DNA from: Flavobacteriales bacterium
GTDB lineage: Bacteria > Bacteroidota > Bacteroidia > JACJYZ01
Length of the DNA: 64,000 nucleotides
Direction: 5' to 3'
NCBI GenBank assembly: GCA_020635855.1
Contig: JACJYZ010000002.1
Span: 1,488,001 to 1,552,000, forward strand
The notes beneath the pieces were generated by a model that was not told the origin of the DNA, made no database searches, and saw only the letters and a program-made list of their open reading frames with translations. Positions within the stretch are counted from its first letter, which is position 1. Every line of letters starts with the position of its first letter. Shown here in pieces: positions 52,867-61,759 of this stretch. The position numbers and the translations under genes were made by a program.

Positions 52867-53295
52867 TTATTCCGCCAGAACCCCTTCGAACATATTCAAT
52901 TTGGGAAGCCAGTGATCCGGGATCGGGATGGATCGTTGATCGGCATAAGAGTAGCAAACCAGCACAGTGGTTCCGTTGGCAACTTCCACTTCCTTGCCTT
53001 CTCTTTTCACCACCAGTGTGTAACCAATGTCAAAGCTCGAACGGCCGATGCGGGTGATGCCCGTGTACACCACCAGGGTGTCTTTTAGATAAACAGGTTT
53101 TACATAATTGACTTCCGCCCTGGCAACGATCAGGCCCTCGGTTTCCCAGTTGATTGCTCTTCCGAACGTTTCTTCAAAAAACCTGAACCGCGCATTTTCC
53201 ATGTAGGTCAGGTATACCGCGTTGTTGACATGCCCCAGGCTGTCTATATCTGAAAAGCGGATCTCCACGGCGGTATGGTACTTATATCTGTTCAC
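52867..53295 (-). CDS. Acyl-CoA thioesterase, YbgC/4HBT hot-dog family
   Basis: 142 residues, one hot-dog domain. The active-site segment IRFSDIDSLGHVNNAVYLTYMENAR (in pieces: D16-I-D, GHVNNAVY) matches the YbgC/FadM type of 4-hydroxybenzoyl-CoA thioesterase fold, with a catalytic Asp near the start of the long helix. It hydrolyses acyl-CoA thioesters; chain-length preference is not predictable. Its start overlaps the end of the upstream sugar dehydratase gene by 4 bp, so the pair is translationally coupled although no biochemical link is obvious. Confidence 0.85.
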   Translation of the reverse strand: MNRYKYHTAVEIRFSDIDSLGHVNNAVYLTYMENARFRFFEETFGRAINWETEGLIVARAEVNYVKPVYLKDTLVVYTGITRIGRSSFDIGYTLVVKREGKEVEVANGTTVLVCYSYADQRSIPIPDHWLPKLNMFEGVLAE

Positions 53296-55160
53296 GGTTT
53301 GTCGAGTTTTTCAAATTCGGATTGCCGGCTCTTGAATTCGGGAACCAGGTCTTTCATTTTCTGTACAATCGCGTGGTTATCCTGGGTGTCGAACAATCCT
53401 ACCAGTTCCTGAATCTCACCCGCAAGTCTTTTCAAGTCTTGTGGCTTTACCAATGCTGCCATGATGCGGGGGTGATGGGTAGGGATGGAGTTCTCCTCCG
53501 TGGCCAGCAGTTCTTCATATAGTTTCTCTCCCGGCCTGAGCTGGGTGTATACGATTTCAATGTCTTTGCCCAATTCCAGTCCTGACAGTTTGATCATCTT
53601 TTTCGCCAGGTCATCGATCTTTACCGATTTACCCATGTCGAAAAGGAATATCTCTCCGCCTTTCCCCATGGCTGCTGCTTCGAAAACCAGCTGGCATGCC
53701 TCGGGAATGGTCATGAAAAACCGCGTGATTTCAGGGTGGGTGATGGTAAGTGGTCCGCCTTCCTCAATCTGTTTCCGGAACCTTGGAATAACCGATCCGC
53801 TTGAACCCAGTACGTTCCCGAACCGGGTGGTGATGAATTCCGTGGATGCCGAATCATTGTATGCCTGGATGTACATTTCGGCGATGCGCTTGGATGCCCC
53901 CATCACGTTGGTGGGGTTCACGGCTTTGTCGGTGGAGACCATCACGAATTTCTTCACTTTGTGTTCCACCGCCAGGTCGGCAATCACCTTTGTTCCCATT
54001 ACGTTGGTAAGTACAGCCTCCGACGGGTTGTTTTCCATGACGGGTACATGTTTGTATGCGGCGGCATGGAAGACAATTTCAGGACCGAGTGCACGGAACA
54101 GGCGGTTCATCCTTCTGGCATTCCGGATGTCACCGATAACTGCTTCCACCTGGCTGGCCCCGAACTTTTCGCGCAGTTCCAGTTCCAGGTCGTACAGTCC
54201 GGTTTCTGCCTGGTCAAGCAAAATCAGTCGTTTGGGAGAGAAGGCCACAGCTTGTCTGGCCAGTTCGCTTCCGATGGAACCGGCTGCGCCGGTGATAAGC
54301 ACAACAGCATCTTTTAACAGATCGCGGATGCGGCTGTGGTCGATGGTGATGACTTCGCGTTCGAGCAGCTCTTCAATGCGTACCTGGCGGATCTGGTTCA
54401 TGCTGAGTTGACCGTTGATCCAGTGTTGAACCGGGGGCACGTTGAGGACTTTTACATCATGCTGAAGGCACAGGTCAACGATCTCCTGTTTGCGGGCGGC
54501 GGGCAGGTTCTGAACGGAAATGATCAGGCGGTTGTATTGGCCGGAAGCCAGTGCGCTTTCCAGTTTGGCGCCCGGGATCACCGGCAGCCCTTCCATTTTC
54601 ATCCGGGCTTTTTTCGGGTCGTCATCCACAAAAGCTTTTGGTCTGAACCCGGTGGTGGCGTCACGTTCCAGGGTGCGTTTGGTGATCAGGCCCGATTCAC
54701 CCGCGCCGAAGATCAGCGTGTCGGTTTGCTGCTGCTGACGCTGGTTGGTTTGCAGGTAAAGGACTTTGATCGCCAGTCGTACCGCCACCAGGGAGAACAT
54801 CGCGCCCAGGTATTCGATCAGCAGGATGGACCTGGGAATGAAAATGGTTTCGTTGACAATGAAGTAACTGAATACGTTGGAAAGAACGAACAGCAAGCTG
54901 CCTGCGGTGACCACTGTAAAGATGCGTTGCAGGTCTTTGGTGGATGTGTACCTCACCATCATCCGGTAGGTGCGTCCGAAAACCATGGTCAGTGCCCTTA
55001 TGCCCAACATGAACGGCAGAACATATTTCATGGCGTTCATTTCAACATCCGGAATGTTGAAGTCGAACCGCAACATATAAGCCGTCACCACGGCAGTCAG
55101 GCACAATCCCAGGTCAATGGCGAAAATCAACCAGCGTGAAACGGTATGTCGGGGTAACAT
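53292..55160 (-). CDS. Membrane-bound UDP-sugar 4,6-dehydratase (CapD/FlaA1/WbpM family)
   Basis: 622 residues from ATG 55158-55160, preceded by a TAnnTTTG element. Four transmembrane helices (about 10-130) are followed by a first nucleotide-binding domain (FGAGESGLITKR). The catalytic extended SDR domain has ITGAAGSIGSELARQAV (about 290), HAAAYKHVPVMENNPSEAV and STDKAVNPTNVMGASKR, in which the usual Tyr of YxxxK is Met, as in inverting/large dehydratases such as WbpM. It uses UDP-GlcNAc-type substrates for capsule, O-antigen or protein glycan synthesis. No other glycan genes are adjacent. Confidence 0.93.
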   Translation of the reverse strand: MLPRHTVSRWLIFAIDLGLCLTAVVTAYMLRFDFNIPDVEMNAMKYVLPFMLGIRALTMVFGRTYRMMVRYTSTKDLQRIFTVVTAGSLLFVLSNVFSYFIVNETIFIPRSILLIEYLGAMFSLVAVRLAIKVLYLQTNQRQQQQTDTLIFGAGESGLITKRTLERDATTGFRPKAFVDDDPKKARMKMEGLPVIPGAKLESALASGQYNRLIISVQNLPAARKQEIVDLCLQHDVKVLNVPPVQHWINGQLSMNQIRQVRIEELLEREVITIDHSRIRDLLKDAVVLITGAAGSIGSELARQAVAFSPKRLILLDQAETGLYDLELELREKFGASQVEAVIGDIRNARRMNRLFRALGPEIVFHAAAYKHVPVMENNPSEAVLTNVMGTKVIADLAVEHKVKKFVMVSTDKAVNPTNVMGASKRIAEMYIQAYNDSASTEFITTRFGNVLGSSGSVIPRFRKQIEEGGPLTITHPEITRFFMTIPEACQLVFEAAAMGKGGEIFLFDMGKSVKIDDLAKKMIKLSGLELGKDIEIVYTQLRPGEKLYEELLATEENSIPTHHPRIMAALVKPQDLKRLAGEIQELVGLFDTQDNHAIVQKMKDLVPEFKSRQSEFEKLDKP

Positions 55161-55177
55161 CAAAACTTTGAGATGGC

Positions 55178-55185
55178 CAAAGATA
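55178..55185 (-). promoter_or_regulatory. -7 element TATCTTTG for the sugar dehydratase operon
   Basis: An exact minus-strand match 17 nt before the start codon. It supports the shorter start. Confidence 0.5.
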
Positions 55186-55265
55186 CGCCAATATGCGCTT
55201 TCCGAACAGGTGCACACAAATCTTTGAAATTCCCGTATGGGCCGCTGGAATGTCAGGTTTTTATC

Positions 55266-55273
55266 TACCTTTG
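55266..55273 (+). promoter_or_regulatory. -7 element TACCTTTG for gcvT
   Basis: An exact TAnnTTTG match 73 nt before gcvT. The ~67-nt leader does not show the paired glycine-riboswitch cores. Confidence 0.5.
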
Positions 55274-55346
55274 CCGTCCGTGAGGGTAAAATACTCTCAA
55301 AATCGAGACCTTTCTTATTATTTGTTTTCTGGAAAAATCGCGAAAA

Positions 55347-56438
55347 ATGAAGGAAACCGCTTTAACCCATAAGCACATAGAACTTGGTGCCAAGATGGTG
55401 CCGTTTGCCGGGTACAACATGCCTTTGCAGTACTCAGGCTTGCTGGATGAACATCATGCCGTACGGAAATCCGTGGGTGTGTTTGACGTGTCACACATGG
55501 GTGAGTTTATCGTGAAAGGTCCGCATGCGCTCGACCTGATTCAGAAGGTGACATCGAATGATGCTTCCAAACTGACTCCGGGAAAAGCGCAATATTCATG
55601 TTTTCCGAATGCATCCGGTGGCATCGTGGATGACCTGATCGTGTACCACCTGGCGGACCAGGAATACATGCTGGTTGTGAATGCATCCAACATTGAGAAG
55701 GATTGGGAATGGATTCAGTCCCAGAACAGCTGGTCGGATGTGGAATTGAAAGATATTTCGGATCAGACCACCCTGCTGGCCATCCAGGGACCGAAAGCTG
55801 CTGAGGCCATGCAGCCATTGACGGATGTGCCGTTGAGCGAACTCGGATTTTACACGTTCACCAAAGGTAAATTCGCCGGGGTGGATAATGTGTTGATCAG
55901 TGCTACCGGCTACACCGGTTCGGGTGGTTTTGAGATTTATTTCGATAACGCGAATGCAGAGAAGATCTGGGATGCGGTGATGCAGGCAGGTCTGAACTAC
56001 GGCATCAAACCTGCCGGACTTGGAGCCCGCGATACCCTGCGCATGGAAATGGGATATTGCCTCTACGGAAATGACATCAACGACAACACCTCGCCACTGG
56101 AAGCCGGTTTGGGTTGGATCACGAAGTTCACCAAGGACTTTACCAACAGCAATGCGCTGAAAGCACAAAAGGAAAGCGGGTTGAAACGCCGGTTGGTGGG
56201 ATTGGAAATGGTAGACAGAGGCATTCCCCGTAAGGACTACGAAATCAAGGATGCCAATGGCACCCCGATCGGCGTAGTCACTTCAGGCACCCAGTCGCCT
56301 TCGCTGAACAAAGCGATCGGCATGGGGTATGTGGCCACCGAATTTGCAACCGAAGGAACAGAAGTGTATCTTGATATCCGAAATTCACTGATCAAAGCCC
56401 GGGTGGCCAAGTTCCCTTTCTATAAAGAAGATAACTAG
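55347..56438 (+). CDS. gcvT: Glycine cleavage system aminomethyltransferase (T protein)
   Basis: 363 residues. The family order is intact: [92 protein letters not shown] and the C-terminal barrel GIPRKDYEI. It moves the methylene group from the H-protein-bound intermediate to tetrahydrofolate. gcvH and gcvP are not adjacent. FolD, also a one-carbon enzyme, is at 33.2 kb. It is followed after 44 nt by comB. Confidence 0.96.
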   Translation: MKETALTHKHIELGAKMVPFAGYNMPLQYSGLLDEHHAVRKSVGVFDVSHMGEFIVKGPHALDLIQKVTSNDASKLTPGKAQYSCFPNASGGIVDDLIVYHLADQEYMLVVNASNIEKDWEWIQSQNSWSDVELKDISDQTTLLAIQGPKAAEAMQPLTDVPLSELGFYTFTKGKFAGVDNVLISATGYTGSGGFEIYFDNANAEKIWDAVMQAGLNYGIKPAGLGARDTLRMEMGYCLYGNDINDNTSPLEAGLGWITKFTKDFTNSNALKAQKESGLKRRLVGLEMVDRGIPRKDYEIKDANGTPIGVVTSGTQSPSLNKAIGMGYVATEFATEGTEVYLDIRNSLIKARVAKFPFYKEDN

Positions 56439-56482
56439 TATCTAACACCTCCGGAGAGCAGAGGATCGGAAATACTGAAGCA

Positions 56483-57262
56483 TTGAAGCAAGGAGCCGTA
56501 AACGACGTACTGGTCAGTTACACACCAGCCAACTTTCCGCATTATGATCATCAGGACGCCATCGTGGTGGTGATCGATATCCTGCGGGCCACATCTGCCA
56601 TTTGTACGGCATTCATGAACGGGGTTGAAAAGATCATCCCGGTGAAAACCGTAGAAGAAGCGGAGGCATACCGCAACAAAGGATACCTGGCCGCCGCCGA
56701 AAGAAACGGGGAGAAGCTGGATGGGTTTGATATGGGCAACTCGCCCTTTGATTTTGATGCCGCAACCGTACAGGGAAAGGAAGTGGTGCTGACCACAACC
56801 AACGGCACCCAGGCCATCGCCGCCGCACAGAATGCTTACCAGGTGGTGATCGGTTCGTTTCTGAACATCAGCGCACTTTGTAATTACCTGGTCAGTCAGG
56901 ACCGCAATGTGATCCTGCTCTGTGCCGGCTGGAAGAACAAATACAACATGGAGGACTCGATCTATGCAGGCGCCATCGTGGGTGAACTGCTGAAAAGCGA
57001 CCGGTTCTCCACAACATGTGACTCTGCCATCGCAGCGTCGCATATATTCGGAATTGCCAATTACGATTTATACAGGTTTCTCGACTATTCATCGCACCGC
57101 ATTCGCTTGCGACAACTGAAGCTGGAGAAGGATATCCGCTATTGTTTGCAACGCGATATCACCGACATCATTCCTGTTCTCAAGGGAGATGCGCTGGTTA
57201 GGATGGATGAGTCAAACTCTTCGATGAATCACGAAATAACATCGGCGCGTGCAAGACATTAG
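56483..57262 (+). CDS. comB: 2-phosphosulfolactate phosphatase-like (ComB)
   Basis: 259 residues, TTG start at 56483; no ATG upstream keeps the frame. The core motifs are VVVIDILRATSAICTAF, LAAERNGEKLDGFDMGNSP and VVLTTTNGTQAI with LCAGWKNKYNMEDSIYAGA. ComB removes phosphate from 2-phosphosulfolactate on the way to sulfolactate. In archaea this leads to coenzyme M; in bacteria it serves sulfolactate or sulfonate metabolism. No ComA or ComC is nearby, so the end product is not known here. It is the gene just upstream of the candidate small RNA. Confidence 0.88.
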   Translation: MKQGAVNDVLVSYTPANFPHYDHQDAIVVVIDILRATSAICTAFMNGVEKIIPVKTVEEAEAYRNKGYLAAAERNGEKLDGFDMGNSPFDFDAATVQGKEVVLTTTNGTQAIAAAQNAYQVVIGSFLNISALCNYLVSQDRNVILLCAGWKNKYNMEDSIYAGAIVGELLKSDRFSTTCDSAIAASHIFGIANYDLYRFLDYSSHRIRLRQLKLEKDIRYCLQRDITDIIPVLKGDALVRMDESNSSMNHEITSARARH

Positions 57263-57316
57263 TCGAGCGTAATGGTACGTTCGGGGATTGGTTTCCTGCC
57301 GTGAAACATTTTTTAA

Positions 57317-57324
57317 TAGCTTTG
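57317..57324 (+). promoter_or_regulatory. -7 element TAGCTTTG before the structured RNA
   Basis: An exact TAnnTTTG match with a weak TTTC at 57292-57295 (21-nt spacer). The predicted transcript begins near 57331, just before the long stem. Confidence 0.55.
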
Positions 57325-57330
57325 GTATAA

Positions 57331-57417
57331 GATATAGCCGGAAGAGACGGGATGTCCAACTTTTCACCTCCGTATGATGGCGTAAGCCATTAAACCATCC
57401 CTCCTTCCGGTTTTTTT
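57331..57417 (+). ncRNA. Candidate small structured RNA with own promoter and terminator
   Basis: CCGGAAG (57338-57344), GA and GGGATG (57349-57354) pair with CATCCC (57396-57401), TC and CTTCCGG (57404-57410): 15 bp with two 1-nt bulges, closed by seven Ts. The 41-nt apical part carries a second hairpin, ATGGC-GTAA-GCCAT (57377-57390, GNRA loop), and an unpaired CACCTCC (57365-57371, index approximate), the complement of a Shine-Dalgarno core. An exact -7 element lies ~7 nt upstream of the predicted 5' end. That arrangement fits a ~85-nt independent RNA; it could also be only the comB terminator or a leader of the next gene. Confidence 0.5.
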
Positions 57418-57466
57418 ATTGCCTCTTTCCAACGTATCTTAACAAGGAAAATCAGATTCATTTCCA

Positions 57467-58612
57467 TTGTCCGAAAAGCTGCATATCTTATTGCTGGAAC
57501 CCTTCTATGGCGGCTCTCACAGGGCATGGGTGGATGGCTTACGTACCCATAGCCGCCATGAAATCTTTCCCCTGGTACTGGGTGCCCACCATTGGAAATG
57601 GCGGATGCACGGTGGCGCCGTCACCCTCGCCAGAAGGATGCAGGAAACCGGATTCAATCCGGACCTGATTCTGTCCACAGACATGTTAGACCTTTCATTG
57701 TTTGCAGCACTCACCAGGGAGCAAACTGCGCATATTCCTCTGGTGCTTTACATGCATGAAAACCAGTTAACCTATCCCTGGTCTCCCGGTGATCCGGACG
57801 TGAAAGCAAAGCGTGACATGCACTATGCCTTTATCAATTTTTCTTCCGTACTAGCCGCCGACCGCGTTTTGTTCAATTCTCCCTATCATAAACAATCCTT
57901 CCTGGATGAATTGCCCGCGTTTTTGAAAAGCTTCCCGGATCACCAGGAATTGATTGCGATCCCGGATGTAGTGGGCAAGTGCCGTGTGCTTGAACTCGGA
58001 CTGGATCTGAAACGGTTTGATGACCATCGCTGCGGGAAAGCAGACATCCCTACGGTGTTGTGGAATCACAGGTGGGAATACGACAAGAACCCGGAATCGT
58101 TCTTTCGGGTATTGTTCGCCCTCGCTGATGAAGGCATGGATTTCCGTTTGATGGTGATGGGAGAAACGTTCCCTGATAGTCCGGCCATTTTTGAAGAAGC
58201 CCGTTTGCGCCTGGAAGACCGCATTGATCATTGGGGATATGCAGAACATTTCTCAACCTATGCAACGGCCCTGTGGAAAAGCCATGTTGCACCGGTTACT
58301 TCAGTTCAGGACTTTTTTGGTATCAGTGCCGTGGAAGCCATGTACTGTGGGTGCCTTCCGTTGGTGCCAAACCGTTTGGCTTTCCCGGGACACCTGCCTG
58401 CTGACTACCGGGATAGGTGTTTGTATGAAGATGACCGTGAATTGAAGGAAAAACTCGGCGGGGTATTGCGGAGTTTACCCTCGCCGGAATTCATGGTGCC
58501 ATTACAAACCCATGTCGGCCGATATGACTGGACCCGCATGGTGGCGGAATACGATGATGTACTGGAAGAGGTTCATGCCGATGTGTCCAGCAAAAAAGGC
58601 GTACATCATTGA
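57467..58612 (+). CDS. Queuosine-tRNA mannosyltransferase-like glycosyltransferase (DUF3524 / GTDC1 family)
   Basis: 381 residues, TTG start at 57467. The N-terminal DUF3524 domain is unmistakable: LLLEPFYGGSHRAWVDGL, HHWKWRMHGGAVTLARR and YMHENQLTYPW. The C-terminal GT4-like domain has WNHRWEYDKNPESFFRVL, SVQDFFGISAVEAMYCGC and PLVPNRLAFP. The vertebrate member GTDC1 (QTMAN) mannosylates queuosine in tRNA-Asp. A bacterial homologue may do the same or a related transfer. No queuosine biosynthesis gene is in the window. The end of the gene contains the terminator of the convergent ilvE. Confidence 0.85.
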   Translation: MSEKLHILLLEPFYGGSHRAWVDGLRTHSRHEIFPLVLGAHHWKWRMHGGAVTLARRMQETGFNPDLILSTDMLDLSLFAALTREQTAHIPLVLYMHENQLTYPWSPGDPDVKAKRDMHYAFINFSSVLAADRVLFNSPYHKQSFLDELPAFLKSFPDHQELIAIPDVVGKCRVLELGLDLKRFDDHRCGKADIPTVLWNHRWEYDKNPESFFRVLFALADEGMDFRLMVMGETFPDSPAIFEEARLRLEDRIDHWGYAEHFSTYATALWKSHVAPVTSVQDFFGISAVEAMYCGCLPLVPNRLAFPGHLPADYRDRCLYEDDRELKEKLGGVLRSLPSPEFMVPLQTHVGRYDWTRMVAEYDDVLEEVHADVSSKKGVHH

Positions 58613-58623
58613 TGCACGCCTTC
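58592..58623 (-). terminator. Intrinsic terminator of ilvE
   Basis: On the minus strand AAGGCGTGCATC pairs with GATGTACGCCTT (12 bp, one G-T pair) around AAT and ends with a run of six Ts. It lies over the last codons of the convergent gene. Confidence 0.8.
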
Positions 58624-58644
58624 ATTCTATTCTCGGTATAGGTC

Positions 58645-59712
58645 CTATATCCGAACCACCCAATTGTATTTGTCTTCAATCTCGCCTTTCCTGATCTGAT
58701 CCAGTTGCTGGGCGATCTGTTTCGAAAGATCATCCTGCATATTGGCGGTCAGGTCATACAACTTGCCTTCATGCCCGATGGTATGGATGGGGGCGATGGT
58801 GGCCGCTGTGCCGATTCCGAAAGCTTCTCGGAGTTGTTTGTTCGCAATGGCATCCAGTACTTCCTTTACTTCCACGCGGCGTTCTTCAACCGTTACACCC
58901 ATGTCCCTGGCGAGGGTAAGCACGCTGTCGCGGGTGATGCCTTCCAGAATGGTGCCTGTTGTGGTGTTCGGGGTCACCAGCTTGTCGCCGATCACGAACG
59001 CTACGTTCATTGCACCGGCTTCTTCCACATATTTGTGCTCTTTGGAATCCGTCCAGATCACCTGGTGGAACCCTTCGTCTTGCGCTACCTTTTGCGGATA
59101 CATGGAGCCGCCGTAATTGCCCGCTGCCTTGGCGTATCCCACGCCGCCATCCGCTGCACGTGAGAACTTGGTCTCGATCTTCAGCTTCAACGGCTGGTTG
59201 AAGAAGGCGCCTACCGGACAGGTGATGATATAGAATCCGTAAGTCTTGGATGGTTTTACTCCCAGCATGTCATCGGTGGCAAACATCACCGGACGGATGT
59301 ACAGCGAATAACCGGGCTTGGAAGGAATCCATCCGGCATCCAGTCTGACCAGTTCTTTCAATGCATCAACAAAATAATCTTCCGGAATGGAAGGCATGCA
59401 CATGCGTTCAGCCGAGCGGTTCATCCGGCGCGCATTGGCTTGTGGGCGAAACATGAGGATGTCTCCTGACGCGTTGCGGTATGCTTTCAATCCTTCAAAA
59501 ATGGCCTGGCCGTAATGAAGGGATACAAGGGCCGGACTGACCTGGATTTTTCCGAACGGCATGATCCTTCCGTCTGCCCATTCGCTTCCGTTATAATTGG
59601 AAACAAACATGTGATCGGAAAATACGGTACCGAAAACCAGGTTCTCGAAATCTGTTGCGGCAACTCTTGATTGGCCGACTTGCTCTACAGGAAAAGTGGT
59701 AACTGTGCTCAT
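58645..59712 (-). CDS. ilvE: Branched-chain amino-acid aminotransferase
   Basis: 355 residues, class IV PLP aminotransferase of the BCAT2-like (type II) branch. The recognisable parts are GSEWADGRIMPFGKIQVSP, LHYGQAIFEGLKAYR, RMNRSAERMCMPSIPEDYF and SLYIRPVMFATDDMLGVKPS (short segments quoted). The PLP lysine stretch is GYAKAAGNYGGSMYPQ, followed by MNVAFVIGDKLVTPNTTTGTILEGITR. It performs the last step of Val/Leu/Ile synthesis and the first of their breakdown. It is monocistronic, with a terminator downstream; no attenuation-type leader is visible. Confidence 0.95.
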   Translation of the reverse strand: MSTVTTFPVEQVGQSRVAATDFENLVFGTVFSDHMFVSNYNGSEWADGRIMPFGKIQVSPALVSLHYGQAIFEGLKAYRNASGDILMFRPQANARRMNRSAERMCMPSIPEDYFVDALKELVRLDAGWIPSKPGYSLYIRPVMFATDDMLGVKPSKTYGFYIITCPVGAFFNQPLKLKIETKFSRAADGGVGYAKAAGNYGGSMYPQKVAQDEGFHQVIWTDSKEHKYVEEAGAMNVAFVIGDKLVTPNTTTGTILEGITRDSVLTLARDMGVTVEERRVEVKEVLDAIANKQLREAFGIGTAATIAPIHTIGHEGKLYDLTANMQDDLSKQIAQQLDQIRKGEIEDKYNWVVRI

Positions 59713-59872
59713 AACCTCAGGTGATAAAAGATGTGCTGAATATACGGATTTTTCAATCCCCGGGTTGTGCCGATCCCCCGAAATGAATGTGTGACGCTGA
59801 TTTCCGTCAATTTGTCAGTAGGAAGCTTGCTGGCACAGGCTTTGAAAACCAGTCTCAAAAAAATAACTGATC

Positions 59873-61705
59873 ATGCAAACAGGAAGTATTCACGTACAGT
59901 CGGAAAACATTTTCCCCATCATCAAAAAATTCCTTTACTCGGATCATGAGATCTTTTTAAGGGAGTTGGTTTCGAATGCAGTTGACGCAACCCAAAAGCT
60001 GAAAACCCTTGCTTCGCTGGGGGAATTCAAGGGCGAAACAGGAGACCAGACCATTGAGGTGATTCTGGATCCGAAGGCGAAGACCCTCACATTCCGGGAT
60101 CGTGGTGTGGGTATGACCGACAAAGAGGTGGACAAATACATCAACCAGATTGCATTCTCGGGAGCGGAAGACTTTCTGAAAAAATACAAGAACAAGGCAG
60201 ATGGTGCCACAATGATCGGTCATTTTGGCCTCGGGTTTTATTCATCCTTCATGGTGGCTGAAAAGGTGGAGATCTTCACCAAGTCGTTCAAACGAGCCAA
60301 GGCGGTTCGCTGGGAATGTGACGGAAGTCCGCAATACACCCTGGAAGATACCAACCGCACCGAACGTGGTACCGATATCGTACTGCACATCACCCAGGAA
60401 GATGCGAAAGAATTTCTGGAGCCGGCACGCATCCGTGAACTATTGAACAAGTACTGCAAGTTCATGCCGGTGCCCATTACGTTTAAGGTAGCAGGGGAGA
60501 AGGAAGATGCGGAAGCCATCAACAACCCTGAACCGGCGTGGACAAAGAATCCGTCTAAGCTGGAAGACAAGGACTACCTCGACTTCTACCGTGAATTGTA
60601 TCCGCATACATTCGAAGAACCTTTGTTCCACATTCATCTCAATGTGGATTATCCCTTCAATCTGACTGGTATCCTGTATTTCCCTAAACTGAAAAACAAC
60701 CTGGAGCTACAGCGCAACAAGATTCAACTTTACTGCAACCAGGTTTTTGTGACGGATAATGTGGAAGGTGTTGTACCCGAATTCCTGGCCCTGCTGCATG
60801 GCGTGATCGATTCACCCGACATCCCGCTCAACGTCTCGCGTTCATACCTGCAGAGCGATGCCAACGTGAAGAAGATATCCGGTCACATTTCCAAAAAGGT
60901 CACCGATAAACTGGAGGAGATGTTCAAAGCCGACCGTGCCGACTTTGAAAAGAAGTGGGATGATATCAAGATCTTCATTGAGTACGGCATGATCGCTGAT
61001 GACAAGTTCATGGAGCGTGCCCGCAAGTTTGCGCTGCTCAAAACAACCGATGGGAAATACTATACCCTGGATGAATATAACGACCTGATCAAAGGTCTGC
61101 AGACCGATAAGGACAACAAGGTGATTTACCTGTATGCTGCATCCGCCGATGCCCAGCACGCTTACATTGAAGCCGCCAAAGAACGAGGCTATCATGTGCT
61201 CATCCTCGACAGCCCGCTCACAGGCCACTTTGTAGGTAAGCTGGAAGGGTTGATTGAAAATTCATCCTTTGTTCGTGTGGATTCCAATACCCTCGATAAA
61301 CTCATTCATAAGGATGACTCACTGCCGAGCAAGCTTTCGGAAGAACAGCAGGGAGCCCTTAAACCCATCCTGGAAAAACTGGTGCCGTCCACATTTTCGG
61401 TTGTGTTCGAAAACCAACAGGAAAATGAAGATCCCATCTCTGTTGTACAACCTGAGTTCATGCGAAGGATGAAGGAAATGAATGCGGTCGGAGGCGGTGG
61501 CTTCATGGGCTCCATGCCCGATAGCTATCAACTGGTGGTGAACACCAATCACCCGCTCATTTCGAAAATCCTTGTGGAAACGGATGAAGACAAACAGGCT
61601 GAACTCGCACGTCAGGCCACAGACCTGGCTTTGCTCCGGCAGAACATGTTGAAAGGGGAGGCGTTGACCAAATTCATCAAACGCAACCTGGCCGCCATTT
61701 CCTGA
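59873..61705 (+). CDS. htpG: Molecular chaperone HtpG (Hsp90)
   Basis: 610 residues. The N-terminal GHKL ATPase has LRELVSNAVDATQKLK (N-box Asn replaced in context by the SNAVDA form), RDRGVGMTDKEV and GHFGLGFYSSFMVAEKVEI (cited in short pieces). The middle domain has PLNVSRSYLQSDANVKKI and the C-terminal dimerisation domain ends LTKFIKRNLAAIS. It is a cytoplasmic ATP-driven chaperone. The family version in Bacteroidota is ~605-630 residues, so the gene is full length. It stands alone; no heat-shock operator such as CIRCE is seen upstream. Confidence 0.95.
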   Translation: MQTGSIHVQSENIFPIIKKFLYSDHEIFLRELVSNAVDATQKLKTLASLGEFKGETGDQTIEVILDPKAKTLTFRDRGVGMTDKEVDKYINQIAFSGAEDFLKKYKNKADGATMIGHFGLGFYSSFMVAEKVEIFTKSFKRAKAVRWECDGSPQYTLEDTNRTERGTDIVLHITQEDAKEFLEPARIRELLNKYCKFMPVPITFKVAGEKEDAEAINNPEPAWTKNPSKLEDKDYLDFYRELYPHTFEEPLFHIHLNVDYPFNLTGILYFPKLKNNLELQRNKIQLYCNQVFVTDNVEGVVPEFLALLHGVIDSPDIPLNVSRSYLQSDANVKKISGHISKKVTDKLEEMFKADRADFEKKWDDIKIFIEYGMIADDKFMERARKFALLKTTDGKYYTLDEYNDLIKGLQTDKDNKVIYLYAASADAQHAYIEAAKERGYHVLILDSPLTGHFVGKLEGLIENSSFVRVDSNTLDKLIHKDDSLPSKLSEEQQGALKPILEKLVPSTFSVVFENQQENEDPISVVQPEFMRRMKEMNAVGGGGFMGSMPDSYQLVVNTNHPLISKILVETDEDKQAELARQATDLALLRQNMLKGEALTKFIKRNLAAIS

Positions 61706-61747
61706 TGTTGCCGTTATGCGGCATCGCTTGAGAATGCTTGAATTGTA

Positions 61748-61755
61748 TACCTTTG
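61748..61755 (+). promoter_or_regulatory. -7 element TACCTTTG for glmM
   Basis: An exact TAnnTTTG match ending 4 nt before the ATG at 61760, again a near-leaderless layout. Confidence 0.5.
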
Positions 61756-61759
61756 CAGC

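Noticed and set aside
55274..55346. Glycine riboswitch in the gcvT leader
   Set aside because: The leader is only about 70 nt and lacks the paired conserved cores of the glycine aptamer.
57331..57417. preQ1 riboswitch upstream of the queuosine-related gene
   Set aside because: No preQ1-I core (short C-rich loop with an A-rich tail) or preQ1-II architecture is present, and the T-run ends the structure 50 nt before the start codon.
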